A DNA stretch of 64,000 bases from Burkholderia ubonensis subsp. mesacidophila (GCF_002097715.1 NZ_CP020738.1:124001-188000); one strand, 5' to 3'. Shown: positions 52,001 through 63,100, numbered from the stretch's first letter. Program-made: numbers and translations. The notes: generated by a model not told the origin, from the sequence alone.

Positions 52001-55000
52001 CGTTGCGTCGAGCGGGAAGCGGCGCGCCATCCAGTGCATGTGGTTCGCGAGCGCGCCGCGCGACACCGCGATCGGCTTGGGCCGTCCGGTCGAGCCGGAC
52101 GTGAAGACGAGGTACGCGAGCGCGTCGTCGGGCACGTCGCGCGCGATCGGCGCGGCATCGGCCGCCACGGCACCGGCCGCCGCGGCAATGGCCGCCACAC
52201 GGAAGTCGTCGAGCAGCAGCAGGTCGGCGCGCGGCGTCGGCAGTTGCGCGGCCGTCGCCTCGGTCGCGACGACGAGCGCGGGCCGCGCATCGTCGAGCGT
52301 CATCTGCAGCCGCGCGGCGGGCAGGCCCACGTCGAGCAGGCAATACGCGCCGCCGGCCTTCAGCACGCCGACGAGCGCGACCGCGAGCCGTACGTCGCCC
52401 GGCGTGAGCGCGATCGCGACGACCGTGTCCGCGCCGACGCCCCGCTGGACGAGGCGCGCGGCGAGCGCGTCCGACGCGGCGTCGAGCGCGGCGAAGTCGA
52501 GTTCCGCGTCGACGCCGCGCACCGCGCAGCGCTGCGGATGCGCGCGCGCCGCGGCGCGCACGCGCGCGAGCAGGTCGCCCGCCGGCACGTCGACCGGCTC
52601 GCCGTGCGACGCACGCAACGCGGCGTCGTCGGCGGCGGCGAAGCGCGCGCCGGCATCGTCCGGCCGCGCCGCGAAATGCTCGGCCGCCTGCGCATAGCGA
52701 TCCGCGAGCCATGCGATCTGCGCGTCGGAGAACGCGTCGCGGTCATAGGACAGCGACACCGTCATCCCGCGCGCGCCGTCGTTCGTGCGCGTGACGGCGA
52801 ACGTCGTCGCGCACGGAATCTCGACCGCTTCGTGGCTGCGGGCCTCGAAGACCGTCAGCGCGCCGTCGCGCCGCAGGTCGTCATACGCATGGAAGTCGAC
52901 GAAATTGAACGACGTGTCGAACAGCGCCGCGCCGTCGCCGGCCGCGCGCAGGCTCGCGATCGCGGCCATCGGGTAGCGGCGGTGCGCGAACAGGTCGGCT
53001 TCGGCGGCGGCGACCGCGCGCGCGAGGTTCGTCCAGCCGCGCGCCTCGACGCCGAGCCGGAACGGCAGCGTGTTGAGGAACAGGCCGACCATCGCCGCGC
53101 CGTCGGCTTCGGCCGGGCGGCCGTTCGACACGAGGCCCGTCACGACGTCGCGCGCGCCGTTCGCGAGCGACAGCACCTGCAGGTGGATCGCGAGCAGCAG
53201 CGCCTTGAGCGGCAGGCCGTTGCGCTCCGCATGCGCGCGCAGCGCGGCGACGGTCGCCGCCGGCAGCGTGCGATCGTGCCGGCCCGCGCGCGGCGTGTGC
53301 GGATCGCGCGCCGCGCGCGGCCAGCGCGGCAGCGCGGTCGACGGCGCGCCGGCGAGCCGTTCCGTCCAGAAGCGCCGCGTGTCGGCGTCGTCGAGCGCGG
53401 CTTGCTCCAGCCGCACGAATTCGCGATACGGCGTGGCCGGCGCGACGATCTCGCCGCCGCCGACGAGCGTCGCGAAATCGGCGAGCAGCCGCGCGACGCT
53501 CCAGCCGTCGAGGATCGCGTGATGGAACGCGATGCCGACCTGCCATTCGTCGTCGCCCAGCGCCTGCAGCACGATGCGCAGCAGCGACGGCTGCCGCGGG
53601 TCGCAGCGCTCGGCGCGCAGCCGCGCGAGCAGGTCGGTGAAGCGACGCTCGCGTTCGAGCGGGTCGAGCGCGCTCAGGTCCTCGATGTCGGCCTGCGGCG
53701 TCGCGCGCGCATGGACGAGCTGCAGCGGCCGCTCGACGCCGTCGAGCAGGAAGCGCGTGCGCAGCGCCGGATGCGCGGCGGCGAGCGCGTCGAGCGCGGC
53801 CGGAACGCGTGCGATGTCGATTGGCGCCCGCACGTGGAAGCACATCGCGTCGTAGTACAGGTCCCGCTCGTCGCCGGATTCCGCGTGATGCAGCATGCCC
53901 GCCTGCAGGCGGGCGAGCGGGTACGCATCCTCGACGTCCGCCGGCAGGCGGCGGCGCTCGTCGTCGCTGATCAGCGAGAACGGCGCGGCGAGCGGCGCGC
54001 GTTCGCGCGGCGCCTGGGCGTCCTGCCGGTCGCGCGGCTTCGCGGCCAGCAGCGCCTCGATCGTCCGGTGCCGAAACAGGTCCGCGATGTCGAGCGCGAA
54101 GCCGCGCTCGCGCGCGAGGCCGGCCACGCGGATGCTGCGGATCGAATCGCCGCCGAGCGCGAAGTAGTCGTCGCGCACGCCGACCGCGTCGACGCCGAGC
54201 GCTTCGCGCCAGATGTCCGCGAGCGCCGCCTCGTCGGCGTTGCGCGGCGCGACGTGCGCATCCGCCGCGCGGGCCGGCGCGGGCAGCGCGCGCCGGTCGA
54301 GCTTGCCGTTCGACGTCAGCGCGAACGCGCTCGTCGCGATCAGGAACGACGGCACTTCGTGCGCGGGCAGCCGCGCGTCGAGATGGCGGCGCAGCGCGTC
54401 GACGTCGACCGTGACGCCGGGCCGCGCGACGAACCATGCGCACAGGCGCGCGTCCTGCATGTCCTGCGTGTCCGCTCGGCTGCGCTCGGCCGCGACGAAC
54501 GCGTCGGCGACGCCCGGATGCGCGAGCAGCGCCGCGCGGACTTCATTCGGCTCGATCCGGTGGCCGCGGATCTTGAGCGCGTCGTCGCCCCGGCCGACGT
54601 ACACGAGCTCGCCGTGCGCGTCGCGCCGCGCGAGGTCGCCCGAATGGTAGACGCGCGCCGCGCCGACGCCGGTGAAGCGCTGCGCGGTGAGCTCGGGCCG
54701 GTTCAGGTAGCCGAGCGCGACGCCCGCGCCGCCGACCACGATCTCGCCCGTCGCGCCGTCGGGAACGTCGTGGCCGCAGGCGTCGACGACGCGCAGCGTG
54801 AGGTCCGCGAGCGGCTCGCCGATCGGCGACGCGTCGGCGTCCACGTCACGCGCGTGCATCGTGCGCAGCGTCGCGTGCACGGTGATCTCGGTGATCCCGT
54901 ACATGTTGTTCAGGCGCGGCGTCGCGTCGCCGCGCCGCGCGATCCAGCCGGCGAGGTCGCGCGGGTGGAGCGCCTCGCCGCCGAACACGACGTGGCGCAG

Positions 55001-57175
55001 CGCGAGCGCGAGCCGCAGCCGCGCGTCGGCCGCATCGAGCATCCGGAACGACGACGGCGTCTGGCTCAGCATCGTCACGCGCTCGGCGCCGAGCAGCGCG
55101 AGGAGCGCGTGCGGATCGCGCGCGCTCTCCCGCGACGCGATCACGACGCGCCCGCCATGCAGCAGCCCGCCCCACAGCTCCCACACCGAGAAATCGAACG
55201 CGAACGAATGCGTGCAGCTCCACGTGTCGTGCGGGCCGAAGCCGAAGTGCGCGCGCGTCACGGCGAACAGGCGGCTCACGTTGTCGTGGCTGACGAGCAC
55301 GCCTTTCGGCTGGCCGGTCGAGCCCGACGTGTAGATCACGTAGGCCGGCTGGTCGCGCTCGACCGGCTCGAACGCCGTGTCGTCGGCCGGCGCCGGCCAG
55401 GCGTCGACGTCGTCGATCAGCAGCAGGTCGCAGCCTTGCGGCGCGCGCGCGGCGGTCGAGCGCACGGCGAGCAGCTGGCGCGCGCCGCTGTCGGCGACGA
55501 GGTACGCGAGCCGTTCGTCCGGATGCGTGCTGTCGAGCGGCACGTAGCAGCCGCCCGCGAGCAGCACGCCGAGCATCGCGGCGACGGCCGACGCGTCGCG
55601 CTCGAGCAGCAGCGCGACGCGATCGCCGCGCGCGAGCCCCGCGGCGCGCAGCCGGGCGGCAATCGCGCGCGCATGCGCGGCGAGCTGCGCATACGATGCG
55701 CGCCCGCCCGAATGCGTGACGGCGATGCGCTCGCCGGCATCGGCTGCGATCGCGAGAAATTGTTGCGCGAGGCCGGGGGCATGACGCTCATCGGCGGCAG
55801 CCGACGGCAACGCCAGCCGTTCCGGCCGCAGCCCGACGTCGCGCAGCGGCGCCGCCGCGTGTTCGACGAACGCCTGCACGACATGCAGCACCGCGTCGAG
55901 CACGCCCTGCGCGGCGTGCGCGTCGATGCGCGCCTCGTCGAAGCCGAGCTTCACGCCGATCTGCTCGGGGCCCGGCGCGAAGCTCAGCGTCAGCGGCAGG
56001 TGCGTATGCTCTTCCTGCTGGACCTCCGAGATCCGGAAGCCGACGTCGGCCGTCTCCAGCGCGTCCTGCAGCGGGAAATTGTCGACCGCGACGAGGCATT
56101 CGAACAGCGGCCGGTCCGGCGCGACGCCGGCCGCGTCGCGCACGTCGGGCAGCGCGCAGTGCGCGAGCCGCAGCAGGCCGTGCTGGCCGCGCTGCACGTC
56201 GCCGAGCCACTCCACGACGCTGAGCCCGTCCGGCACCGCGATCCGGAACGGCACGGTGTTCGCGAGCAGCCCGACCATCTGCTGGATGCCGTCGACGGGC
56301 GCGGTGCGGCCCGACAGCACGAGCCCGAACACGGCTTCGTCCGCGCGCGCGAGACGGCTCAGCACGAATGCGCACGCGCCGATCAGCACGGTGCCGGCCG
56401 TCACGCGCGCCGCCGCCGCGAGCCGCACGACGTCCGCCGCGGGCAGCGTGGCGCGCAGCGCGCGCATGCGCCGGCCGTCTTCGCCGGGCCGCGCCGGGCG
56501 ATCGACGCCGAGCGGCATCGGCAGGCTCGCGCCGTCGAGCAGGGTGCGCCACGCGTCGACGTCGCGCGCGCGATCCTGCGCGCCGAGCCAGTCGACGTAA
56601 TCGGAGAAACGCGCGGCGGCGGGCTGCGCCGCGTGCGCCGGGTTCGCGTAGAGCGCGAAGAAATCCTTCAGCACGAGCGGCAGCGACCAGCCGTCGATGA
56701 TCACGTGATGATGGGTCCACACGAGTGTCCAGCGCGCGTCGTCGTCGCGGATCAACGCGACGCGCATCAGCGGCGGACGGTTCAGCCGGAAGCCCTGCCG
56801 GCGCTGTTCGTCGGCGAAGCGGGCCAGCGCGTCGGCGCGCGTGCCGGCGGGGCGGCCACGCCAGTCTTCGACGATCAGCGGCACCGTCGCGTCGGCGAAC
56901 ACGACTTGCCGCGGCTCGGACTGTCCGCGCGTGACGAACGCGCTGCGCAGCGTTTCGTGACGGCGTACCAGCGCCGCGAGCGCGGCCCGGAAGCGCTCGG
57001 GGTCGACGTCGCCGTCGAGCCGGCAGACGATCTGCTCGAGATAGGCGGGGCTGTCGGGCGTCGCGAGCGCGTGGAACAGCATGCCGCGCTGCAGCGGCGA
57101 CAGGCCGATGATGCGCTCCACGGCAGGGGTGGCGCGCGGGTCGGAAACGGCGGGGCGGGTCTGAGCTTGGCTCAT
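46046..57175 (-). CDS. NRPS, three modules: C-A-T-C-A-T-E-C-A-T
   Basis: 3709 residues. Module 1: C with HHVIIDGWS, of the type that follows an E domain; A positions D-F-W-S-V-G-M-V-H-K, Thr-like; T. Module 2: C opening with VEDAYPLARLQAGML and HHAILDG, reminiscent of C domains that act on modified residues such as dehydrating modAA types; A positions D-A-W-Q-F-G-L-V-D-K, one change from a known Gln code; T; then E (HHLIVDGVSW, FNYLGQ). Module 3: C; A positions D-I-L-Q-W-G-V-I-W-K, closest to Gly codes; T. ATG 57175 overlaps the stop of the upstream NRPS (ATGA). Predicted segment: Thr (perhaps dehydrobutyrine), D-Gln, Gly. No TE, so the chain passes to the terminal NRPS. Confidence 0.9.
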   Translation of the reverse strand: MSQAQTRPAVSDPRATPAVERIIGLSPLQRGMLFHALATPDSPAYLEQIVCRLDGDVDPERFRAALAALVRRHETLRSAFVTRGQSEPRQVVFADATVPLIVEDWRGRPAGTRADALARFADEQRRQGFRLNRPPLMRVALIRDDDARWTLVWTHHHVIIDGWSLPLVLKDFFALYANPAHAAQPAAARFSDYVDWLGAQDRARDVDAWRTLLDGASLPMPLGVDRPARPGEDGRRMRALRATLPAADVVRLAAAARVTAGTVLIGACAFVLSRLARADEAVFGLVLSGRTAPVDGIQQMVGLLANTVPFRIAVPDGLSVVEWLGDVQRGQHGLLRLAHCALPDVRDAAGVAPDRPLFECLVAVDNFPLQDALETADVGFRISEVQQEEHTHLPLTLSFAPGPEQIGVKLGFDEARIDAHAAQGVLDAVLHVVQAFVEHAAAPLRDVGLRPERLALPSAAADERHAPGLAQQFLAIAADAGERIAVTHSGGRASYAQLAAHARAIAARLRAAGLARGDRVALLLERDASAVAAMLGVLLAGGCYVPLDSTHPDERLAYLVADSGARQLLAVRSTAARAPQGCDLLLIDDVDAWPAPADDTAFEPVERDQPAYVIYTSGSTGQPKGVLVSHDNVSRLFAVTRAHFGFGPHDTWSCTHSFAFDFSVWELWGGLLHGGRVVIASRESARDPHALLALLGAERVTMLSQTPSSFRMLDAADARLRLALALRHVVFGGEALHPRDLAGWIARRGDATPRLNNMYGITEITVHATLRTMHARDVDADASPIGEPLADLTLRVVDACGHDVPDGATGEIVVGGAGVALGYLNRPELTAQRFTGVGAARVYHSGDLARRDAHGELVYVGRGDDALKIRGHRIEPNEVRAALLAHPGVADAFVAAERSRADTQDMQDARLCAWFVARPGVTVDVDALRRHLDARLPAHEVPSFLIATSAFALTSNGKLDRRALPAPARAADAHVAPRNADEAALADIWREALGVDAVGVRDDYFALGGDSIRSIRVAGLARERGFALDIADLFRHRTIEALLAAKPRDRQDAQAPRERAPLAAPFSLISDDERRRLPADVEDAYPLARLQAGMLHHAESGDERDLYYDAMCFHVRAPIDIARVPAALDALAAAHPALRTRFLLDGVERPLQLVHARATPQADIEDLSALDPLERERRFTDLLARLRAERCDPRQPSLLRIVLQALGDDEWQVGIAFHHAILDGWSVARLLADFATLVGGGEIVAPATPYREFVRLEQAALDDADTRRFWTERLAGAPSTALPRWPRAARDPHTPRAGRHDRTLPAATVAALRAHAERNGLPLKALLLAIHLQVLSLANGARDVVTGLVSNGRPAEADGAAMVGLFLNTLPFRLGVEARGWTNLARAVAAAEADLFAHRRYPMAAIASLRAAGDGAALFDTSFNFVDFHAYDDLRRDGALTVFEARSHEAVEIPCATTFAVTRTNDGARGMTVSLSYDRDAFSDAQIAWLADRYAQAAEHFAARPDDAGARFAAADDAALRASHGEPVDVPAGDLLARVRAAARAHPQRCAVRGVDAELDFAALDAASDALAARLVQRGVGADTVVAIALTPGDVRLAVALVGVLKAGGAYCLLDVGLPAARLQMTLDDARPALVVATEATAAQLPTPRADLLLLDDFRVAAIAAAAGAVAADAAPIARDVPDDALAYLVFTSGSTGRPKPIAVSRGALANHMHWMARRFPLDATDVVLQKTPVSFDASVWEFWAPLASGATLALAPADASRDVNALADAVEQNGATVVQLVPSLLDVILDDPAAITRMRRVTRVFVGGEALRGATAERFRQTWRARLINLYGPAETTVDATSCVIVDTVDTVDADGATDDAPPSLGTPIDNVSVFILDEHMEPVPAGVAGEIWIGGAGLARGYHGRPGETARRFRPNPLPGAAGGRLYRTSDLARRLPDGRLDYLGRGDQQLKLRGWRVEPGEIESLLAAHPAVRRCAVLPRAMPDGSVRLVAWIERHAGAAADTAPADYRRFLGERLPASLVPGAFVETVDWPLLPNGKTDRNGFPSIDPAGDPAGRAAPSRAPATPVEHMLADIWRELLPGRAAIGADDDFLALGGDSIVSLQVSARARQRGWQISPRDVFEHPTIAALARIAVRVGAEAGATAAALPGPVPLTPAQARFFALRQPAPAHWNQALMLDVPGELADDTVRDALAAVVAAHDVFRVRFTAGDAGVTQELLAEAGAPAVWFHTARVPADGAADALAALARDAQRSLDLAAPPLFRALHVRGFADGSARLLLVMHHLIVDGVSWRVLTRDLHDALHGQPVAAPPSGFVAWARAQAAAAIDDAERRYWREAAPRAARAGRLAPSGAARYADQRTVEHALDADATTRLLQDGATRLHASAQELLLAALATALAETAGTNSVGVTVEHHGRGDGSDATLVRALGWFTTLYPLAVERLDAPSPLARLRAAKDALRAVPAHGRGYGWLHDAAAAAQPDDPLATSALPDVCFNYLGQTDGALPAASRIRLAGEDCGPVAADDNDRGFALDVVSFVANGRLVVRWNYDARRFDDAQARTLAARAQAELHALLAASDARPAVAPSDFPLARVPADALPALLDAEPPVVDIWSLTSTQQGMLYHARAAAASAGVYLEQIVAAIDGECDPARLERAWSHVYARHDALRVSFAWRDLDEPVQRVHAPRPLALEVREIGAHGDPEHALAAFLAEDRARGVDLARPPLMRITLLRRDGAPWRLVWTHHHALLDGWSMAILLGEVAHCYAADAAGRAPSLPAAPSYGRFVAARLRAQQDLRDAEAFWRATLGPRHVPLDLGLTPAAGAGAHAAAPGTVRRRLPPELTAALNAVAARERVTLNTVIEGAYALLLSRVARTRDVTFGVTFAGRGAEIADVERMVGALISTLPVRVDCRPALPVGTFLRQLFAAQSAIARHEHCSLVDVQRWSGASAQQPLFDSVFVYENYPLDRDAGAHADGLRIGAIEANEAPNYPLMLYVKPNADGLVIDAVHDAARLPAARANALVDALVELAAGIAHERGDTIGALASCAAPEVAPSAPLANAGADTLIDLFARALDATPTSEIRGPDRTITRAALFAEAGELADRLAAAGAGPGATVAVCLPRGVDLLAALAGALLAGAAYVPIDPLLPAERRAMMLADAKPVAIVAHPDVEVGDAGVPVITPARTGASACGETLDAAQTALARARRLHPDALAYTIFTSGSTGRPKGVDVRRGGLANLLRSFAARFPLGADDVLTSVTTVSFDIAALELFLPLVTRAHLAIASAETAANGVALARALADQRTTVLQATPLTWRLLLSADWRPQPGFHAWCGGEALPADLAGALLARGVALLNVYGPTETTIWSAAQPVADAAVAGRIGGALDATRLRVVDADGHETPPGVVGELTIAGAGLAQGYTRAPGRTARSFRPDPLSPEPGARLYATGDLAVRNEDGTLLLLGRADDQVKINGYRIELGDVEAHLRALDNIADAAATVRRGLDGRAWGLEAHLVLRDPARPFDDAPLRDALARQLPAYMVPQMFALHDALPRTANGKLDRRALAAAAAPARPRAATPARTAANALEDMVCALWRRVFDDASIAPDSDFFELGGNSLLLTRIHARVIQLFGVEPPLGEMLASRTPADMAALIERHETSPGAAAKVAAAWLRLRDMTPAERDALRRQQAAQTAAKSATQPAAQSETDVVNEEIGDAN

Positions 57176-60100
57176 TCGGTATCCGTAAGGTCGAGAAGCA
57201 GGGCGTCGAGTTCGGCGGGCCGCAAATGTTCGCCGCCCGGCAGCGGCGACGATGGCGGCTGCGACGCGGTAGGCGTCGCGTCGAGTCGTGCGGCGAGATG
57301 CGCGCACAGCGAGCGGAGCGCGTCGTCGGTCAGCGCGGCGAGGCGGTCGATGTCGGGCGGTGCGGTGGTGTCGCACGGCGCGCCGCTGTATGCGAAGCGG
57401 ATCGACAGCGCGCCGGCCGCGATCGCCGCGTCGATCGCGAGCGGATGCGGCACCGGGTCGTCTGGCGCGCGGCCGTCGGGCAGGCCGCCCGCCGCGATGC
57501 GCGCGCCGAGCTCGGGCAGCGCGCCGGCGTCGCCGTCGGCGGCCGTGCCGAGATAGTTCCAGCTGACCGCGCGCGGGCGCGCATCGGCGAGCGTGCCGTG
57601 CTGCGTCAGCACGCCGAAGCCGACGCCGCCGTCGGGCACCGCGCGCAGCAGCGCCTTCGCGCGCGCGATCGCGGCGTTCCAGTCGTCGTCGGACTCGATG
57701 CGCAACGGATAGACGCAGGTGAACCAGCCGACCGTCTGCGACACGTCGGCGTCGACGCCTGCCGGCACCTGCCGGCCGTGGCCTTCGACGTCGAGCCGCA
57801 GCGCGGCGTCGCCGGTCCAGTCGCGCCAGGCGCGTGCGAGCGCGGTGAGCAGCAGTTCGTGCGTGCGGGTGTCGTGCACGCGATTGAGCGGGCCGTTCAG
57901 TTGAGCGGTGAGGTCGGCGTCGAACGCGAGCCGCACGATGTCGAGCGCGTCGACGCGGCCCGCTGCGCCGAGCGTGTCGGCGGCATCACCGGCCGTGGCG
58001 GCCAGCATCGATTCCCAGAAGCCGCGCTCGGTCTCGCGGGCGGCCGCGGTCGCGGCGAGCGCGCCGTTCCAGCGGCGGTAGCTCGTCGAGCGCGGCGCGG
58101 CCGGCATCGGTTCGCCGCGCCGCGCGGCGCGGTAGTACGCGTCGAGATCGGCGAGCAGGATGCGCCACGACGCGACGTCCATCACCAGGTGGTGGGCGAC
58201 GACGATCAGCTCCGGCGCGCCGGTCGGGCCGTGCGGCACGTAGGCGGCATGCGCGACGGGGCCGTGCACCGGATCGAGCGTCGCCTGCAGCGTGGCCGCG
58301 TATGCATTGAGCGCCGCGTCGTCCGCGAGCGCGCCGGATGTGATTGCAAGCGGCAGCAGCGCCGCACCGTCGCGCGGCGCATAGCGCTGCCGCCAGCCGT
58401 TCGCGTCACGTTCGACGCGCAGCCGCAGTGCGTCGTGACGCAGCGCGAGCGCGGCCAGCGCGCGGGTGAGCGCGTCGGGATCGAGCGGCGCCGCGAGCGC
58501 GAGCCGCACGTCGATCGTGAAGCGTCGGGGCGCGTCACCACTGCGTTCGAGGAACCAGCGCTGGATCGGCGCGAGCGGGACCTCGGCTACGTCGGGTTCC
58601 GGCTCGGGCGCAAGCGTGCGAGCTTCGACAGCGACGCGCGCGCGGCAGACGTCGGCGATCGCGCGCGGCGTGCGCAGCTCCAGCACCTCGCCCGCGCCGA
58701 TCTTGACGCCGTGCCGCAGCAGCGTCGCGCCGACCTGCAGCGCGAGGATCGAGTCGCCGCCGAGCGCGAAGTAGTCGTCGTCGACGCGCGCGTCGGGCAC
58801 GCCGAGCACCTGGCGGAACGCGTCGCGCACCCAGCGCTCGACGTCGTCGCGCGGTGAGTCGGCCACAGCATCGGCCACCGCGTCGCCGGCTGGGCGCGGC
58901 GCCGGCGCGTGCGCGTCGCGCAGCGTCGCGCGATCGATCTTGCCCGACGACGTGAGCGGCCAGTCCGTCACGGCGACGAAGCGCGCCGGCACCTCGTGCG
59001 GCGCGAGCGCGCGAGCCGCATGCGCGCGCAGCGCGTCGGCGTCGAACGTGGCGGCGTCGCGCGGAATCACGAACGCGGTCAATTCCGGGCGGCGCCCGGA
59101 TTCGGTCACGTCGACCAGCGCCTCGCGCACCGACGGATCGCGCAGCAGCACGCCGGCGATGCCGTCCGGATCGATCCGGTAGCCGCGCAGCTTCACGTGG
59201 CCGCCCGCGCGGCCGAGATAGCGGATCGAACCGTCGGCGAGCATGACGCCGCGATCGCCGGTCCGGTACAGGCGCGCGCCCGGCTGGGCCGACGTCGGGT
59301 CCGGCACGAAGCTCGCGGCGGTGAGCCCGGGGCGGCCGAGATAGCCGCGCGCGAGCGCGGGCCCGCCGACGCAGATCTCGCCCGCGACGCCGGCCGGCGC
59401 CACGCCGAGCCATTCGTCGAGCACGACGGTCCGTACGCCTGAGATGCCCGCGCCGATCGGCGGCAGCGGCTCGTGGGCGTCGCACGCGTGCATATTCGTG
59501 CAGACGGTCGCTTCGCTCGGCCCGTACGCGTTGACGACCCGGCGGCCGCGCGCCCAGCGCGCGAGCAGCCCGGCGGGCGCGGCCTCGCCGGCGGCGACGA
59601 TCGTCCGGACGCCGGCGAGATCGGCGTCGTCGAGCGCCGCGAGGAGCGACGGCGGCAGCGTGACGTGCGTGATGCTGCCCGCGCGGGCGGCGTCGATCAG
59701 CGCATCCGACGTGCCGCTCTGCTTCGCGCCTTCGGGCGGCAGCACGAGCGCGGCGCCGCTCGACAGCGCCGTGAAGATCTCCGCGACCGACGCATCGAAC
59801 GTGAGCGGCGGGAACAGGAAGATCCGGCTGTGCGCGTCGACCGCGAACCCCGCGTGCATCGCGCGGCACATGTTCGCGATGCCCGCGTGCGTGACGCCGA
59901 CGCCTTTCGGCTCGCCGGTCGAGCCCGACGTGTAGATCACGTAGGCGAGGCTCGACGGCGGCGGCGCTGCGTGCTCTGCCGCCGCGTCGCCGGCTGCTTC
60001 GAGCAGGTCGGCGATGCGCAGCGCGGTGATACCGTCCGCGCCGTCCGCATCGGTCGGCGTCGATTCGTCCGCGACGATCACGAAGCGCGCGCCGGCGTCG

Positions 60101-63100
60101 CGCAGCATGTAGCTCAGGCGGGCGGGCGGATAGTGCGGATCGAGCGGCAGGTAAGCGGCGCCCGCCTTGAGGATGCCGAGGAGCGCCGCGATCGCGTGCG
60201 CGCCGCGCGGCAGCATCATCCCGACGATCGTCTCCGGTCCGGCGCCGAGCCGGCGCAGGTGCGCGGCGATCGTGTCGGCCCGGCGCGCGAGCGCCGCGTA
60301 GGTCAGCGTGTCGGTCGGCGTGATCAGCGCGGGCGCGTCGGGTTGGCGTGAGGCCGTGCGCTCGAACAGTTCATGCGCGAGCGGCGCGTCGGGCGCGGCG
60401 AGCGCGGAGTCGGGCCGCGCGGCCGGCTCGTCGCCGATTTCGGCGAGCGTCGCGTCGGGCGTCGCGGCGAACCGCTCGACGAGCCGTGCAAGCCGTTCGA
60501 CGAGCGCCGCCGCCTGCGCGTCCGGATAGCGGTTCGCGTCGTATTCGAGCCGCAGCGTGAAGCGCTCGCCGGGAATGATCGCGAGCGTGACCGGGTAGTT
60601 CGTGTGCTCGTGATAGTCGGGCCGTGCGAACACGAGGCCGTCGGGCGCGGCGAAGTCGCCGTCGACCGGATAGTTCTCGAACACGACGAGCGTGTCGAAC
60701 AGGTCGTTCGTCTCCGCGCCGGCCGCGCGCAGGATGTCGGGCAGGCGCTCGTGCTCGCTCGAGAGCAGCTCGGCGAGCGCCTGCTGCACGCGGCCGAGCA
60801 GCGTGCGGACGGTCTGCGCCGGGGCGAGCGTCACGCGCAGCGGCAGCGTGTTGATGAAGAGGCCGATCATCGCGTCGGCGCCCGGCGCGCCGCTCGATCG
60901 GCCCGACAGCGTGACGCCGAATGCGACGTCCGCGCCGACGCCGCTGCGCGCGAGCAGCAGCGCCCACGCGGCGTCGAACACGGTGCTCGGCGTCACGCCG
61001 GCATCGCGTGCAAGCCGCTCGATCGCGTCGCTCGCCACGCGCGTCAGCGCGATGTCGTGGCGCGCCTGGCGCGCCGGGCCTCGCGCAGGGGCGGCGAGGC
61101 GCGCAGGCGCCAGCCCCGCGAGGCGGGCGCGCCACGCGTCATGCGTTGCGCCCGCCTCGCGCAGCGCGAGCCACGCGAGATGGTCGGCGAAACGGCGCGG
61201 CGCGGGCAGCGCGGCGTCGCGGCCCGTATAGATCGCGATCAGCTCGCGGAAGAACACCGGAATCGACCAGCCGTCGAGCAGGATGTGATGGAAGCTCCAC
61301 AGCCAGCGGTGGCGTTGCGGGCCGAGCGCGGCAACTGCCAGGCGCATCAGCGGCGGGCGCGCCAGGTCGAACGGCTGCGCGGCGTCGTCGCGCAGCCATT
61401 GCGCGAGCCGCGCGTCCTGCTCGGCCGGCGTGGCGGCGTCGGACCAGTCGAGCCACGCGACGGGCAGCGTCGGCTGCGCATCGACGAACTGGATCGGCCG
61501 GCCGGCCGCGCGCGCGACGAAGCCCGCGCGCAGCGCATCGTGCCGCGCGAGCATCGCCTGCCACGCGGCCGCGAAACGCGGCAGGTCGAGCGGGCCGTCG
61601 ACGACCGCCGTGATCTGCTCGTGGAACGCGGTCGATGCGCGATGCGCGCTCGTCTCGAACAGCATGCCCTCCTGCAACGGCGTGAGGCTCGCGAGCGTCG
61701 CCGCGTCGGCGACCTCGGGGGCGAGTTCGTCCATCTCGTGCTGCGCGAGGCGCGCGAGCGGATGGTCGGCCGCGAGCCGCGGCGCGGCGGCGATCGCGTC
61801 GAGCAGCGCGTCGAGCCGCGCGATCCAGCGCTGCGCCGCGTCGTGCACGCGCTGCGGATCGAGCACCTGCGGCGCATAGCGCCAGTCCATCCGCAGCTCG
61901 CCGTCGATCACGCTCGCGACCACGTCGAGCGTGAAGCTGCGGCGGTTCGCGGCGGCGCGCTCGCCGACGATCAGGTCCGGGCGCAACGCGAACGCGCCGT
62001 TCGCCGGGCGGCCGATCACGCCGAGGAAGTTGAAGCTGATCTCCGGCAGCCCGGCGGCGTCGAGCCGCTGCCGGGCGTCGGGCGATGCGCCGAGCCAGCG
62101 CGCGAGGCCGTATTCGTGCCGGCGCGGCGCGAGCGCGGCGAGCGCGTGCGCGGCGCTCGCGAGCAGGTCGAGCGGCGCGTCGTCGCGCAGGCAGCCGTCG
62201 AGCACGATCGGGCTGAGCGCGGTGAACCAGCCGACGAGCGACGACGCGTCGACGCCGTATTCGCCATCCCGGCCGTGATGTTCGAGCGTCAGCGCGACGC
62301 GCTCGCTGTCGAGCGCGGGCGCGAGCGCCGCGCACAGCGACGCGATCAGGATCGCCTGGGTGCGCGAGCGGCGGCCGGCCGGGCCGCTGTCGAGCAGGCG
62401 CGCGGTTTGCTGCGGTGACAGGCGCCACGTGTCGACGCGCGTGTCGGCTTCAAGCCCCGGGGCCTTGGTATCCGCACGCGTTGGCAGCGTCGCGAAGCCG
62501 CGCTCGGCGAGCGCGAGCCACGGCGCGGGGTCGGCCGCCAGCGCGGCGGCGCTCGCCGCGCGATGCCAGTCCGCGAGCGACACGGCCGGGGCGGGCGGCG
62601 GCGCGTCGCCCGCGAGCGACGCGGCGAGCTGGTGCAGCAGCACCGACCACGAGAACGCGTCGACGGCGACGTGATGCACGGCGAGCGCGAGCAGTGCCGG
62701 CGCGCCGTCGCGGCGGATCAGCGCGGCGCGCGCGAGCGGGCCGTTTCGCAGGTCGAGCCGCGCGGCGAGCGACGCGATCGCCGAGCGCGCGTCGTCGTCG
62801 TTCGCGGCCGTGCGGACGTCGAGCGGAAAGCGCTCCGGCGCGTCGTCCGGCGCGAACGCGACGCTCGCGCGGCCCGCGTCGAGCGTCACGCGCTGGCGCA
62901 GCGCCGCGTGCTGCGCGGCCAGCTGCCGCAACGCGTCGCGCAGCGGCTCGGGTGCGATCGCGTGGGTCGTCTCGACGACGATCGTCTGCGCCCAGTGATT
63001 CGGCTCGGCGAGACCGAGCTGCGCGAACCACGCGACGATCGGCGTCGGCGGCAGCGCGTCGTCCACGTGCGGCTCGCCGGCGGCTTGCGTCGCGGCAAGC

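Noticed and set aside
45791..57556. A 3921-codon open frame on the plus strand opposite the large NRPS
   Set aside because: Its translation is Arg/Ala/Gly-rich low-complexity with no domain, while the minus strand has complete C/A/T/E motifs. Such antisense frames are expected from extreme GC3 bias.
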